A stretch of DNA of 64,000 nt from Hericium rajendrae. Lineage: Eukaryota; Basidiomycota; Agaricomycetes; Russulales; Hericiaceae. A program made the position numbers and the translations under genes. Of this stretch, positions 1 through 10,828 are shown piece after piece. The stretch lies in the NCBI GenBank assembly GCA_033439255.1, contig CM065885.1, forward strand, positions 744,001 through 808,000, written 5' to 3'. Each line of letters begins with the position of its first letter. Within the stretch, counting starts at the first letter, position 1. The notes under the pieces are model-generated. The model saw only the letters and a program-made list of their open reading frames with translations, did not search any database and was not told the DNA's origin.

Positions 1-2712
1 TGCGCATGCCGGAGTTCACGAAGGATGTTGCGTCTTTAATTATTGATGAAGCGCATTGTATCTCGCAGTGGGGGGATAAGTTCAGACAGAAATTCGCAGA
101 GTTGGGCAGGCTCAGGTCATACCTGCCGCTCCATGTTCCCGTCCTCGCCACATCGGCGACGCTACCACCTACGATATTGAAAGAGGTTCATGTGACACTG
201 AACTTGGAGATCAAGTCAACATACCTCCTGAACCTCGGTAATGATCAGCCTAATATCACGTCGCACGTTCATCTGATGAGCGGCGCGGCAAAGGATCTTG
301 ATTCTCTCAATTTCGTGGTCGAAGGAGTGACTGATGAAGAGCAGTTAGAGCGTACAATGGTATTCTGCAATACTCGAGATCTCACTTACCGGGCTTGCCA
401 ACATCTTCGCAGCAAAGTTCCCAGCTCACTCCGAAAGCGAATCGCGTTCTTTCATTCCTGTCGGAGTAGACGAGCGAAGAAAAGGGTAATGTGGGATTAT
501 CGAAAGGGAAGGATTATGATCCTGTGCACAACCGAAGCCACGGGAATGGTGAGTGACAATTAATCGGTGTCGATACTCTGTACTTATGTACCGCATTTCA
601 GGGTGCAGATATCCCGGGGATCACGCGCATTGTCCAATATATGGTCCCGTCGTCTCTGTCCGTGTGGACACAGCGGGCCGGGCGTGCGGGGCACGTGGGT
701 GAGGATGCAAACGCGTTCTTGCTAGTCGAGCCATCTGTGTTCCAAAAGAAAGGTGTAGGCGGCAAAGGCGGCAAAGCGAAGATGAAGAAGGAAGAACCGA
801 AATGTGAGCCCAAGGACGATGAAGTCGATGTCCCTGCAGATGTCACGCAAGATGATGAGGCCGAGTTTAAGAAGAAATTGGAAGATGGTCTGCGAGAATG
901 GATCGAAACGACGGGATGCCGCCGTGCGATTGCAGACCTTTACTTCAATAACCCGAAGAGGGGTAAGTTATCTTATCTTTGACTTTCGATTCCTTGACAT
1001 GTGATTGAATCATCTCGCAGCAAGCACTGGCGGCGAGGCTCCCACGCTGTCAAGGAGATGCTGCGATAATTGTCTTCATCGGGACACCATCGACCAGAAG
1101 CCGAACATAATGTCAGAAACACACGAGCCTATTAGAACTGACAAAGGTAAAGTGCACTCTGAGTATAGATTCGACATACAATCCTTCTGACTCGCTCATA
1201 GATCACCATGCGAATGCCGAGGACGACTTAGATGCGAACGCCGAGCACAACTTAGATGCGAACGCCGAGCACGATGCGAACGCCGAGGAAGGTGATGCGA
1301 ACACCCAGAACGACGACGTGAACGCGCAGGGCGACGACGACGTGAACGCCCAGGACGACGACGACGAAAACGTCCGGGACAACGAACTCGAGCCGTCTAC
1401 TATCCCGAACGAGAACGGCAAGCGTCCAATGACTGAAAAGCTCCCCGGTGAACGGAGGGGCGATAGGCTCCAGCGGTGTAAAGATGCGCTAGCGCGATGG
1501 CAGGACGCGTGCTGGGAGGAGCAATATGGGCTGTGCACGTGGGACCCTGACGTTCTCTTACCAGACGTGATTCTCAGAAAACTGGCCAAGGTCGCACGCA
1601 TTTGGTCGGTCGAAGACATGGCGACGTACTTGCCCGAGCCCTGGGCTTTTGCTAATGTACATGGTGCTGAGGTCCTCGACATCGTTTCGCAAGTGGATCG
1701 GGAATTTCGTCAGGAAGTTGAGGAGCAGAGGGAGGTGCAGAAAGCCAAGAAGCGGAAGGAGACCGAAGAGAAGGCAGCGCGGCGCGAGGAGAAATGCAGG
1801 GCAGAGCGAGCGATGAAAACTGCCAGACAAGAATGGGAGAAGGAGATCGAACGGCAGAGAGTGCAACACGCGATGGCCAATTCCCGTTCGTCCCAGCCTC
1901 CCGCTGCCGCCGCCACCATGCCATCTTCGAGCGTCACTCAATACGCAGCTTTTTCTGACCCATTCGTGGCATACACAATGCCCGCCTATGCCATTCCACT
2001 GTCTGTGGGTCCAAATCCACCACCAGAGCACGCTGAAAACAGTTTGCATGCTGGACCTTCGCAAGACCGCAAGCCAACCGCCTCGCAGCCAGCTGGTCTT
2101 CCAGCCGCTTATTCTGCAGGTGGGAACCTGCCGTCAGCCCCGATGTCTATCTCATCGCGCTCCCATACGCCGGGATCATGCATGTCTCATCATCCGCACG
2201 TACCGCACGCTACCAATCAGCACGCGCCGCACGCTACCGATCCCCCCCAGGTGTCGCACGGTGACAACTCTCTGCACACATCGTATGGCGATGATGCTGC
2301 GCATGCATCTCATTCTGCCCATCCCTCGCACACATCCCACACGTCGTACCCGTGGTATGCTGCCCAGCCCTCGTACGCGGTGTACGCTGCTCAACTCTCA
2401 TACCCCTCCTATGCCCCTCCATTCTCGTACCTGTCATACACGGCCCCGTCTTCGTACCCTTCGTACACTACTGAATACTCGCACACGTCCCATACTCCAT
2501 GCACTCACACATCAGGTACTGCTTTACCCTCGCGCATGTCACACACGGCGCAGGCGTCACACGCTGCCCATCTCTCGCACGTTTCGGTTCCAGCCCCACC
2601 CTTGCACGAGCCGTACGCTGTCCATACCACCCACGCGCCACAGGCGCATCACCCGCCTTGGGACCAGCCTGAGCCAGGCCATCCAATATATCATCGCTCA
2701 AGTCAGACGTAG
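1..2712 (+). CDS. RecQ-family DNA helicase, 3' part of the gene
   Basis: ATP-dependent 3'-5' DNA helicase; the 5' part lies outside the window. The Walker B/DEAH motif is at 45-56 (DEAHCISQW context) and helicase motif VI (QRAGRAGH) at 671-694. A cysteine pair (CCDNC) at about 1057-1071 fits the RecQ zinc-binding region. Three GT-AG introns keep the frame open: 549-601, 963-1020 and 1147-1201. After the zinc region comes an acidic Asp/Asn/Ala repeat, a domain around 1455-1710 that I recall from fungal RecQ expansions (inference), a charged coiled coil (about 1700-1870) and a tail of His, Ser, Tyr and Pro ending in TAG at 2712. This C-terminus is much longer than in bacterial RecQ. Its stop lies 87 bp from the stop of the convergent DUF6589 gene. 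Helicase identity is firm; in vivo role is not, since fungi carry several RecQ paralogues, some subtelomeric. Confidence 0.88.
1207..1372 (+). repeat. In-frame acidic minisatellite in the helicase gene
   Basis: Imperfect units of about 15-27 bp built on GATGCGAACGCCGAG repeat in frame and encode Asp-Ala-Asn-Ala-Glu variants, grading into Asp-rich units. They start immediately after the 1147-1201 intron. Such coding repeats commonly vary in copy number between strains. Confidence 0.75.
2161..2620 (+). repeat. Low-complexity His/Ser/Tyr/Ala coding tract
   Basis: The helicase C-terminus here is a run of degenerate codons for short motifs such as SHTSHTSYP, SYPSYA and PHAT. Positively and negatively charged residues are almost absent. 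The tract is in frame with the upstream helicase exon and has no stop before 2712. Confidence 0.7.
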
Positions 2713-2799
2713 TATTAGGTATCTTCGTTTCTTCAGCATTGCCTACCAATCTATGCTAAATCTTTAGACAGCTTACATCTCATTTGTACTGTATCTATC

Positions 2800-5430
2800 T
2801 CAGTCCGATTTCGGCTCGAACACATCTTCCCAATCTTCCTCTGTCGCCTTCTCATGAACGCGGTTCTGCCACCATCTCGAAATCAATTTGTTCGATGCAA
2901 CAATTCTCGCCCCCTTTGCAATATAATCGGGAAATTCATCTCCTGCACTGCGGAGACGGCGACCTTTCTTGTGCTCATGTGCATGAGCACGAGCATATGA
3001 CTCCGATAAACGTGCGACGTCTTCTTCTTTTGCTGGAGTCGTATGCCACTTATAGCGACTGAATGGATTAAATTTGGCCTCTACGTGGTCTTTCACTGAT
3101 CGCAGGAGAGGTATAGCTGCAGAAATCCTGCCGATATAATCCCAAGAGGCATTTGGACCGACTGCGGCGAATGTGGCCTGTCAATTACCATCAATCCTGC
3201 GGCTGCGACATGATATAAGAAGAGTACGTGCCTTAATGTCTCGCACATTGTGTTCTTGTAACAAATCAATAGGGCAGAAACCATTTCGTCGTCCACTCAG
3301 GTTCCCTAACCAGCAGTATCGCTTCACGAATGCCTTTGTGTCAGGTGACCATTCTTTATGGAGTGCTTGCAGCAACTCCAGAATTTCCCCGGCGTAGTTC
3401 CCATTTTGCCCACCTGCAAAGCGAAAGAGAAGCCGAGGAAGCATGTTCTCCATCCTGCCAACATCACCCACTTTGATCGCATCATCGAGCTCGTAGTAAT
3501 CGAGTACGTCTCGATTGAATTGGACCATCTGCCGGCGAAGTTCATCTTGGTCCTGATCGGGAAGGCGCTTCATTGACCGCAGGGCTGCAGTGGATGCATG
3601 TTCGGACACGATCTGCTCTGCTATGGCAAGTAGTTCCGCAGGATTTTTACTTCGCAGATCAGCTAATTTGTTGACTTTGCCTACTTTCTTCCAGAGGTCA
3701 CGGAAGTGCGCTTCGCCAATGTGATATAAGGCTTCTTCAAGGTTGTGGTGGAATGGCCCCTTCGTTGCATTGCTGCTGAGCCCTCTTCGATCTAAGAGGT
3801 CGAATGCATGGACAAGACCAAGTGAAGCCCGGGTGCCATAATACTGAGAGTGAAGCGACGTTCCGAACGCCATCTGTAGATGGAACCAGCCGAACTGAGG
3901 CACTAACCAGTCCATACGATCGTATGAATTGAAGTCCTCAGCGCAGAAATTGGACAAGCCACGAAGGCGCGATACCGTGAGCTGGTCGCCGATCCACACA
4001 ATAACGCGGTCAAGGCCGGTACGTTTCAGCTCCTCCGGTGATCCGAGCTTGAGCTGACGAAAAAACTCCTGGATTAACTTGTCATTTCCCTCGTAGCTCG
4101 CCTCCTCCATATGCTTCGTGTTTAACATGTATTGTCTGGTCCGGTGATCTGGCCCACACGGCAACTCCTCGATAGGGGGCGGTGGATCTAATCGAGTATC
4201 TTTGCGGCCTTTGTACGTCCGGAAGCCGAACTCCTTTGCTTCGAGGAGGAACCGGAGCACACGATGGACCGCTCTGGAGTGCAGATTTTTTGCGGCATTC
4301 TTCTCTAGCTGAAGCACATCAAGGCCCGAAATTGGTGTCTCCCTGCCTCTGGCACGCGCATCCTTCAGCTTCGCGTTGTCGGGTCGTGGTGCATCCGGAT
4401 CCTTGATAATAAAGACTGTCCCGGCAGTGCCGCTATCAAAATGGCTATGATGCCCGATCCGCTGCTCTGAGGTGGTGAATCCAATGTTGAGATTATCATG
4501 GGTCAAGGAGAACAAGTATCTTTTCACATCCTCGATAAGTGCTTCGCGAGACTTCTCAGAGAGTACGTCAATCGCGTCGTAGGTCCATTTTTGGCTCATT
4601 GTCAAGCCAAATGCATGGAGCGTGTCAAACGCCTTTGCGGACATCCCGCAGCTCCGCAAGTATATCGAAAGCAGCTTTTGAAGCTTGTTTCGGTGATGTG
4701 AGCACGTGAATGATGCGTGGCACATCATATAAAGAACGGCCTGTCCTTTTTCTTAGCGGGATACTGCGAGAGCAAGGTAATCCAGGCTTACCTTCTCCTG
4801 ATCCTTACATGTATTAACCTTCTGTTGTTTCGTAGATGCTGCACGCGAGAACAGCATCCTTACGGTCAGCGCTCGAGCTTGAGTGACTTCGTTGAGGTCC
4901 TCGAAGCCCACCTCAAGGAAGGCATCTGACGACAAAGCCTCTCGTGGTGAATGCAGGTCTGTTGCAAGATTCTCCATCTCATGATCAATCTGCTCCCCAA
5001 TGCACTCGAATGCCCATTCCGTGAGTGCTGCATGTGCTCCCTTTGTCTTGATACCGCGGTTGTGCTCACGCGGAGGCCTATACCATCGACGAATGATGCC
5101 CGGCAGTTCATCGCTGAGCATGAGCGAGCTCCTCGCGAACTTTGCCTTCCCGTCAGAGACAAGCGTGGGATCACGCCAACTAAGTGCGTCTAGGAGAAGA
5201 GGGAGATCCAGTCCTCGTTGCTCCATGTAGGCAAGCACATCCTGAACACGTGCAGCCGTGTCTTGCGAGGCTTCAAGCTCGCTCCTCAGCCGCCGTGTAC
5301 GCTGCACGTATGGTGATGGGTTGCTGGCAGTTTCCTCTGCGAAGTCGAACGGGATCGGATTGGGAATATCAGGATCCATGTCGTCAACATCAGAGACTTG
5401 AACATTGTCAGGTTCGAAATCCTCGGGCAT
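2800..5430 (-). CDS. DUF6589-type protein (function unknown)
   Basis: A three-exon gene: 5430-4792, 4740-3232 and 3177-2800, giving 841 residues. Intron 1 (4741-4791) is GT-AG; intron 2 (3178-3231) has a GC donor (AAG|GCACGT) and restores the frame into the conserved end (GPNASWDYIG). The sequence resembles DUF6589 proteins, which are abundant in Agaricomycetes and have no established activity; that assignment is from memory of the family. The N-terminus is acidic, the body mainly helical with conserved-looking aromatic and acidic blocks (for example DWLVPQFGWFHLQM, about 3870-3910), and the C-terminus charged. No signal peptide or membrane segment. It converges on the RecQ-type helicase with 87 bp between stops, an arrangement that may matter because both families are expanded in these fungi. 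Confidence 0.75.
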
Positions 5431-5876
5431 CGTTATATGTATTCAGAAAGATCTGAACAGAAAGTACAGCGAACAGCGACTTGAGATGCAACTTACAGGT
5501 GCAGTGCGACAGGTATGGAACGAGCGTAAGCGACATTACGAATAGCGTACAGTACTGTAACGGCGCTCCCTCAAATGGCAGGTGCTGCAACCGGGCCGAG
5601 TCACGCCGGGCGTGATCCTCCCCCCTCTGCGCGAAACTCACCAGACGTTGAGGAGTGGGGGTGTGCAGGGGTTTTTGGAACTCCGAAACGGCTGGATCCG
5701 AGACTACTTATGCGCACCGTGTATGACTGACGCAACCCGTTCGCGGCCTCCGCGGGGACTAGTGGCCAGTCTCGTCCCATCCCTGCAGCATCGACAGGCG
5801 ACTTCTGAATCAGTCAGTGCCATCCCAGCCGTCTCGGTCCCATTCACTTATTCACCGACCTTGACGTCGTACGCAG

Positions 5877-6347
5877 ATCACTGTGCCACTGACCCCGCCG
5901 ATTCCCAGCTCCCATTTTTCGCCTCTTCCATCGGGCTTCAGTCCGCCGGTCAGCGGGACCGTCATTTCGTCCTCCCCTACTCTGACTGTCCCGAGCGGTA
6001 CACCCATCGCGAGCGGCACCGGCACCGCAAGTACGCCCACCGCGAGCAGCATCGGCACCACGACCATAACCACGACAACTGGGACTGCGCCTTCTACCAC
6101 TACCGCCCAGTCTTCAGATTCGACGACGAGCACGGTCGTGGTGACGAGCTCGGTGACGAGCCCTGCCAGCATCACGCCGGTCACGTCGATATTGTCCACG
6201 CCTAGCAGCTCGCCGAGCGTTTCGTCATCGCCGTCGCCATCGCCTTCGACGACCGGGGGTTCGAACGGCGTCGTGAGCATTCGCGCGTCGTGGGGAAGTG
6301 CTGCTCTGGCGGGGGCCGCCGCGGTGGCGGGTATACTCTTGGCTTAA
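5877..6347 (+). CDS. C-terminal exon of a Ser/Thr-rich, GPI-anchor-type surface protein
   Basis: An open frame starting at a good acceptor (ACGCAG|ATC at 5877) encodes a long Ser/Thr/Pro-rich stretch ending in a hydrophobic tail (SAALAGAAAVAGILLA) after a Gly-Ser segment, the pattern of a GPI attachment signal. The end resembles that of the complete gene at 13.0-14.1 kb. I could not find a signal peptide or a Cys-rich domain in 5431-5876, so either upstream exons are unrecognised or this is a remnant. The divergent DUF6589 gene begins at 5430, leaving under 450 bp for them. Confidence 0.5.
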   Translation: MTVPLTPPIPSSHFSPLPSGFSPPVSGTVISSSPTLTVPSGTPIASGTGTASTPTASSIGTTTITTTTGTAPSTTTAQSSDSTTSTVVVTSSVTSPASITPVTSILSTPSSSPSVSSSPSPSPSTTGGSNGVVSIRASWGSAALAGAAAVAGILLA

Positions 6348-7599
6348 TAATGCGGGCTGAGAGAAATGAAGGACACGAATTGGATGCGAATTTGGGAAAG
6401 GGCATGATGCTCGTGATATTGGACCATTGGACATTGACGTGGCATGAACGATATGAATGTAACGACTATATCATATCAGTTACGCAGCATCCTGGGTTGA
6501 ATGGCACTCACCAAGGACAATCCGATCATAACAAGGGCACTATGCCATGCCAATGAAAGCAGTCTAGACGGGACCTATCGAGGCAAGCAAATAGCATATT
6601 CGGTCTAACCTTTCGAATGACTCGCCGGCAGCTGTGGAGAATTCCATCCCGCGGGCTCTCGCCTTATATAACATGAAAGCAGGGAAAGCATTGCACTAGT
6701 CAAAAGTTCCCGAGAGAGATCGTTGAAGATGTAGTTCCAACTGAGTGCATCAACCTTTCAAAAACCGTACCCGGATTCATTGGAGGAGTCAAGCACGTAA
6801 AAACGGCATTGTGCTCCGTGCCGTTAGATGGCACTCCTGAGAGAGCCTGAGGTTGACATAAGATAGAGACCGAGGACTCAGGACATGCATCGATGTGTCG
6901 CGATATCACCCTTGAACCTCTGGATGATCTGCACATCATCGAAAGTACGCATGGTTCCAGCGTGGATTTTACGGATGTATCCATCAGCTTTGGACGAATG
7001 CTGCCCAGGTCGTCTCGGTCAGTCTAGGATGATCGCTGGATGAAAGCAAAATCAAGGACAGAACACGGAAAATGGGCCTTATTCGACAGAAGAGTTCCCT
7101 ATCATAGATCGATACTTTAAAATAAACGGTCTACAGGATGGCTTTCGTGAGAGCTCTAACCAGGCGCAATACAATTTAGGGCTTACTTACTTACTGAGTG
7201 AATGACCTCTGTCAACGACATGAAGAATGCGAACAAGCTTGAGTTTCAGTTTGAGCTTGACGTTGCACGGTGCACCGTCACGGGCGCCTCTCCTTACGGA
7301 GGTCATCTAAGTAGTGGTTTGATAAGATAAGATCTGACTTGTATCGCGGCAGTCGCGGGCATGTTGATTCCGCTCCATCATTATCTCTACTTCGTTTGAA
7401 AAGTAAGTATACTGTACAACGAGTATATGGTGAGACCATTATGGTTCAACGAGAAATTTGATCTCACCAGTGTACTTATAAGCCCGCTTGCTACTGTCAA
7501 ACTCATTTTGATATGGTCATTGTCTTTTCGTCCCTCATTTTCTTCAGCTCTCACAGCAGCAGCCAACTCTCGTACCATTGCGAACAATTTCTCTCGTGA
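6348..7599. other. Intergenic, no gene supported
   Basis: Only short open frames occur. A stretch at 6705-6850 reads openly on the + strand (FPREIVEDVVPTECINL) but has no neighbouring exons that I can tie to it. No repeat structure was seen. Confidence 0.4.
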
Positions 7600-8870
7600 A
7601 CGGACCTGCCAAACTGCCGACGGCTCTGGGCGTATGACGCCCGCTCTCGTCCCGCACCAGGTGCGTGTGTCGCCGGTGACAAATAGGTCGTTATCATCGA
7701 CATGGCGAATAACGAATAAGCTGGTTTAGCCCTAGAGGATGAGCGGAATGGACTAAAATGCATCAGCCAGGATGAGAAGTCCGAGCAATTCAACGGGGAA
7801 TGGACCGAGTCGCGCTACGTGCACGACTAGATTGTCCTCGCGACGAAAGTGAGCGGATATTCTGTTACTCGTTGTCTTCATATCTGATGGTTTCGCTGCA
7901 GCAAACGATGTTCTGCAAGGCAGGAGACCCGAAAATAAAGCAGCGCGTGAACGACTATGGTAACAATTCAAAGAGCCTCCACGTCAGCTTCAAGGAATCC
8001 TTGCAAATTCCAGAAGCTGCGCGCCGACTACATCGACATCCTGTACCTGCGCTGGTGGGACTGGGACACGAGCATCGAGGGCATCATGGACAGCTTACAC
8101 AACCTCTTCTTTTCGGGCAAGATGCTCTACCTCGTAAGTGTCTGGCTGCCCTTTGCGACATTTAGATTTGTCATTCACGCTTGATTTATTCCAGGTATCT
8201 CGGTTAACAGCCGCCCGTCTCCTTTCATCAAGGCTATCCATACAGGATATGCCCGCGTGAGTCGCAAGCCAGGCAAATCAGTACGCTTGCGACCACGGAA
8301 AGACACCCCTCATCATCTACCAAGGCGAATGGAACGTCATCTGGCGCTCCTTCGAACGCGAGGTCATTCTCATGGATCGCAGTCTGGATGAGTCGTTTCT
8401 TATCCATGGGATTCTAGACCGCAATGTCTGACATGCCATGCAGGTCTTGGACTGACCTCGTGGAATGTCCTTGCCGCAGAGAAGCTCCAACCGATGCCGA
8501 TGAGCATCGCTCTTGAGAAGGTGGAGAGCGAAATCGGTTTGAAAACCATTCAACCCGGTACGTCTGAGTTTCCGGGTCTACGTATAGTCCTCAGTGTCGC
8601 TGATGGATCATGATATGTGTGGCTATCGATCATCGGCGGACGCAAGGTCGAGCATCTCTTGGCGAACATCGAGGTCCTCGAGATCACGTACGTAGAACAT
8701 CGTGCCGCTCGAACCCGGCTTCCCGTACTCGCTCATCGTAAGTTGTGTGGAATCTAATTGATCTTAAATACCTGATCGAGGCTGTCTACCACCAGGGAAA
8801 TGGGACGGAGCAAGGGTTCTTGGCGCAGCTTTCAGTTGGACCGCAGGCGGCGTCCTGACCCCACCGTGAG
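7600..8870 (+). pseudogene. Relic of an aldo/keto reductase gene (norsolorinic-acid-reductase-like)
   Basis: Pieces of an NADPH-dependent aldo/keto reductase appear in correct order but different frames: a QVRVSP start region near 7660, a GEW..IVLATK block near 7795-7850 broken by an in-frame TAG, a YIDILYLRWWDWDTSIEG block near 8025-8085, a HGKTPLIIYQG block near 8295-8335, a SWNVLAAEKLQ block near 8455-8490, an IIGGRKVEHLLANIE block near 8625-8680, and the PGFPYS/GNGTE ending near 8715-8820. Normal family proteins are about 380 residues. At least one stop and several frame changes remain after allowing for plausible introns, so a non-functional copy is the best reading. Confidence 0.7.
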
Positions 8871-8994
8871 TCTATTGTTCCCAGCAAGACAGCCTGACTT
8901 CTGCCCGTCCGCTATGAACCGAAACGAGTTGCATCTTTGCGCAGAGTGTACTATGCAGCGGTCGACAGGTCAAGTAGTCATATAGCATGAAGCA

Positions 8995-10828
8995 CTATAC
9001 ATTATTCATGGAGTCCTCTTCTTCGCTCTCCTCACTCTCTTTGTCTCTCATATATATCCCCTCATCATGGTCCCAAACAATGTTTTGAATAACCTGGCCC
9101 AGTCGCCGCACATACTCGCGGGTGATTGAGCAACGCTTGATCTGAAGACATTCGAGCCTGTTATCTACATCCTCGGTGACGTTCTCGCTTGGCACGATAC
9201 TATCTCTGCCGTTTGCCCCGCTCTTGCCGGGATTTTCATCATCATCCATAAGATCCTGACGTTCGAATAGCCAGTCTGCGAATAGGACGTTAAAGGGAGT
9301 CTGACGACCGTTGTCTTCGATGAAAGCAAGCAGGTCAGCATTGGACACCTCAAGCGACTTCAGGCGCCTAAAGAACATTTGCTCGGCCGTCCTGGCATTC
9401 CCTGCACTCCCGTCCCAAGGGCAAATGAGTGCCCTACAGAAGTGCACCACGTTTCGGCCCTTCACAGAGACGCGCTCGACATTCCTGCATCGTCCAAACA
9501 TGTTGATCCATGTCTCAGATGACCAACTGTTGTAGCTGAGAGAGGCCTTTAGAATGCGCAGATCATCCAGCAGAAGCACACCGCAAAGGCTTTCCAAGGA
9601 TTGCAGGTCACCTGGTGATGAGGGGAAATGAATGCTAATGAATGGCTCCCCATTTGGTTCGTCTCCGGTGTCGTATGTACGCCAAAGGTCCATGCAAACT
9701 GTGTAGAAATGGATGGTATAGGACAGAATGCGCGATATGACAAGAGTGTGCAGAGGTGGCACCACGTCCAACTGTGTGCCTGTCGAAGAAACGGACAAGG
9801 CCATCGATCGGCTGTAGATCGCCGGTGTCGCATTTGAGAACAACAGAACAGGATGCTGGGATCGTGAGGTGTTGGAGGACATTGGAGCATACTGTGAGCA
9901 TGCCAGCCAACGATAGCAGTCCTAAGCAAGGTAGAATTAAGGGGAGACGATATGCATTGTGATGAAGTATCGAGGGAATGCAATGAGCAAGATTCAGTGT
10001 CTGTAGGGCAGGCATGCGAGCAAGGGCATCGAAAAGCTGATCGTATTGCAAGGCAGGATCTGTTGATACAACGTGGCTGCCTTCTGACGTAAATGGCACC
10101 GCAACGTTGTCCGAGGCGGAGACTTGCAAATGTGTCAGGTTGCGGAAGATAGGCCCAGACCACGAGAATAAGACCCGTTGTAGCGTGATGCGGCGAAGCG
10201 AAGGTGTGTTGCCTGCAAAAATATTTGTAGGCAGCATCACAGGTTCCGCTGTCGTACTATGTAGCTCTAGACTTTCCAACATAACGGCTGGAGAAGTGAG
10301 TGACTGGCAAGTCTCCTGGAGGTCAATTTGGGGCGCCGCAAGACCAAGTTCGCGTGTATGGAAGGCATGCTTGGTGACGAAAGCAGACTCTTCTGAATCA
10401 TAGTATGACAGTTTTATTGCCAGAGGAGCAAACTTCGCACGAGCCATCATCAACCTCCGCCATGGCAGAGTTAAGTCAAGATTGATGTTTCCCCAAAGGC
10501 TAGGATGTAATAAAGCTATGTCGCGCCAATGTCTGCAGACATGGGTCATCGCAGAGATCCATCCACGACCGGGCTGGCTCCGCTCTAGAGGTGAGGACAC
10601 TGTAACGATGACTTGAAAGACACGCGCGAGGACCTCGACCGGGAGACTGGATACGGGCGATAGAACATTGCGGCGTGTGCGTAGGTTGCACATCGCAAGA
10701 TGCATAGCAGCCAGTTCATCATCGAGGGTCTGACGAGCATCCCTCACGATGTTCGTTGAGTCCAGAGGAGAAACGGATTGGATATGAGCAATACGAGGTT
10801 GGACGAATCTGGACCAAAAGTATGACAT
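8995..10828 (-). CDS. F-box protein with one apparent frameshift
   Basis: The start at 10828 leads into an N-terminal helix, an F-box-like motif (SLPVEVLARVF, about 10655-10620) and a leucine-rich C-terminal part typical of large basidiomycete F-box families, which recruit substrates to SCF ubiquitin ligases. The frame that opens the gene ends at 9635 in an unrelated sequence, while the homologous C-terminus (VERVSVKGRN, then an acidic end at 8995) lies in another frame; the switch falls around 9755-9790. A 26-nt GT-AG segment there could restore the frame but is shorter than the 50-60 nt introns of this genome, so a frameshift is more likely. The protein is a distant relative of the F-box copies at 23.6 and 47.6 kb. 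Confidence 0.65.

Noticed and set aside
1203-1682. Ser/Ala-rich minus-strand open frame
   Set aside because: It is the antisense of the helicase acidic repeat; codon periodicity of the repeat creates it.
9755-9790. 26-nt intron in the F-box gene at 9.0-10.8 kb
   Set aside because: It would restore the frame but is half the length of every other supported intron here; a frameshift is simpler.
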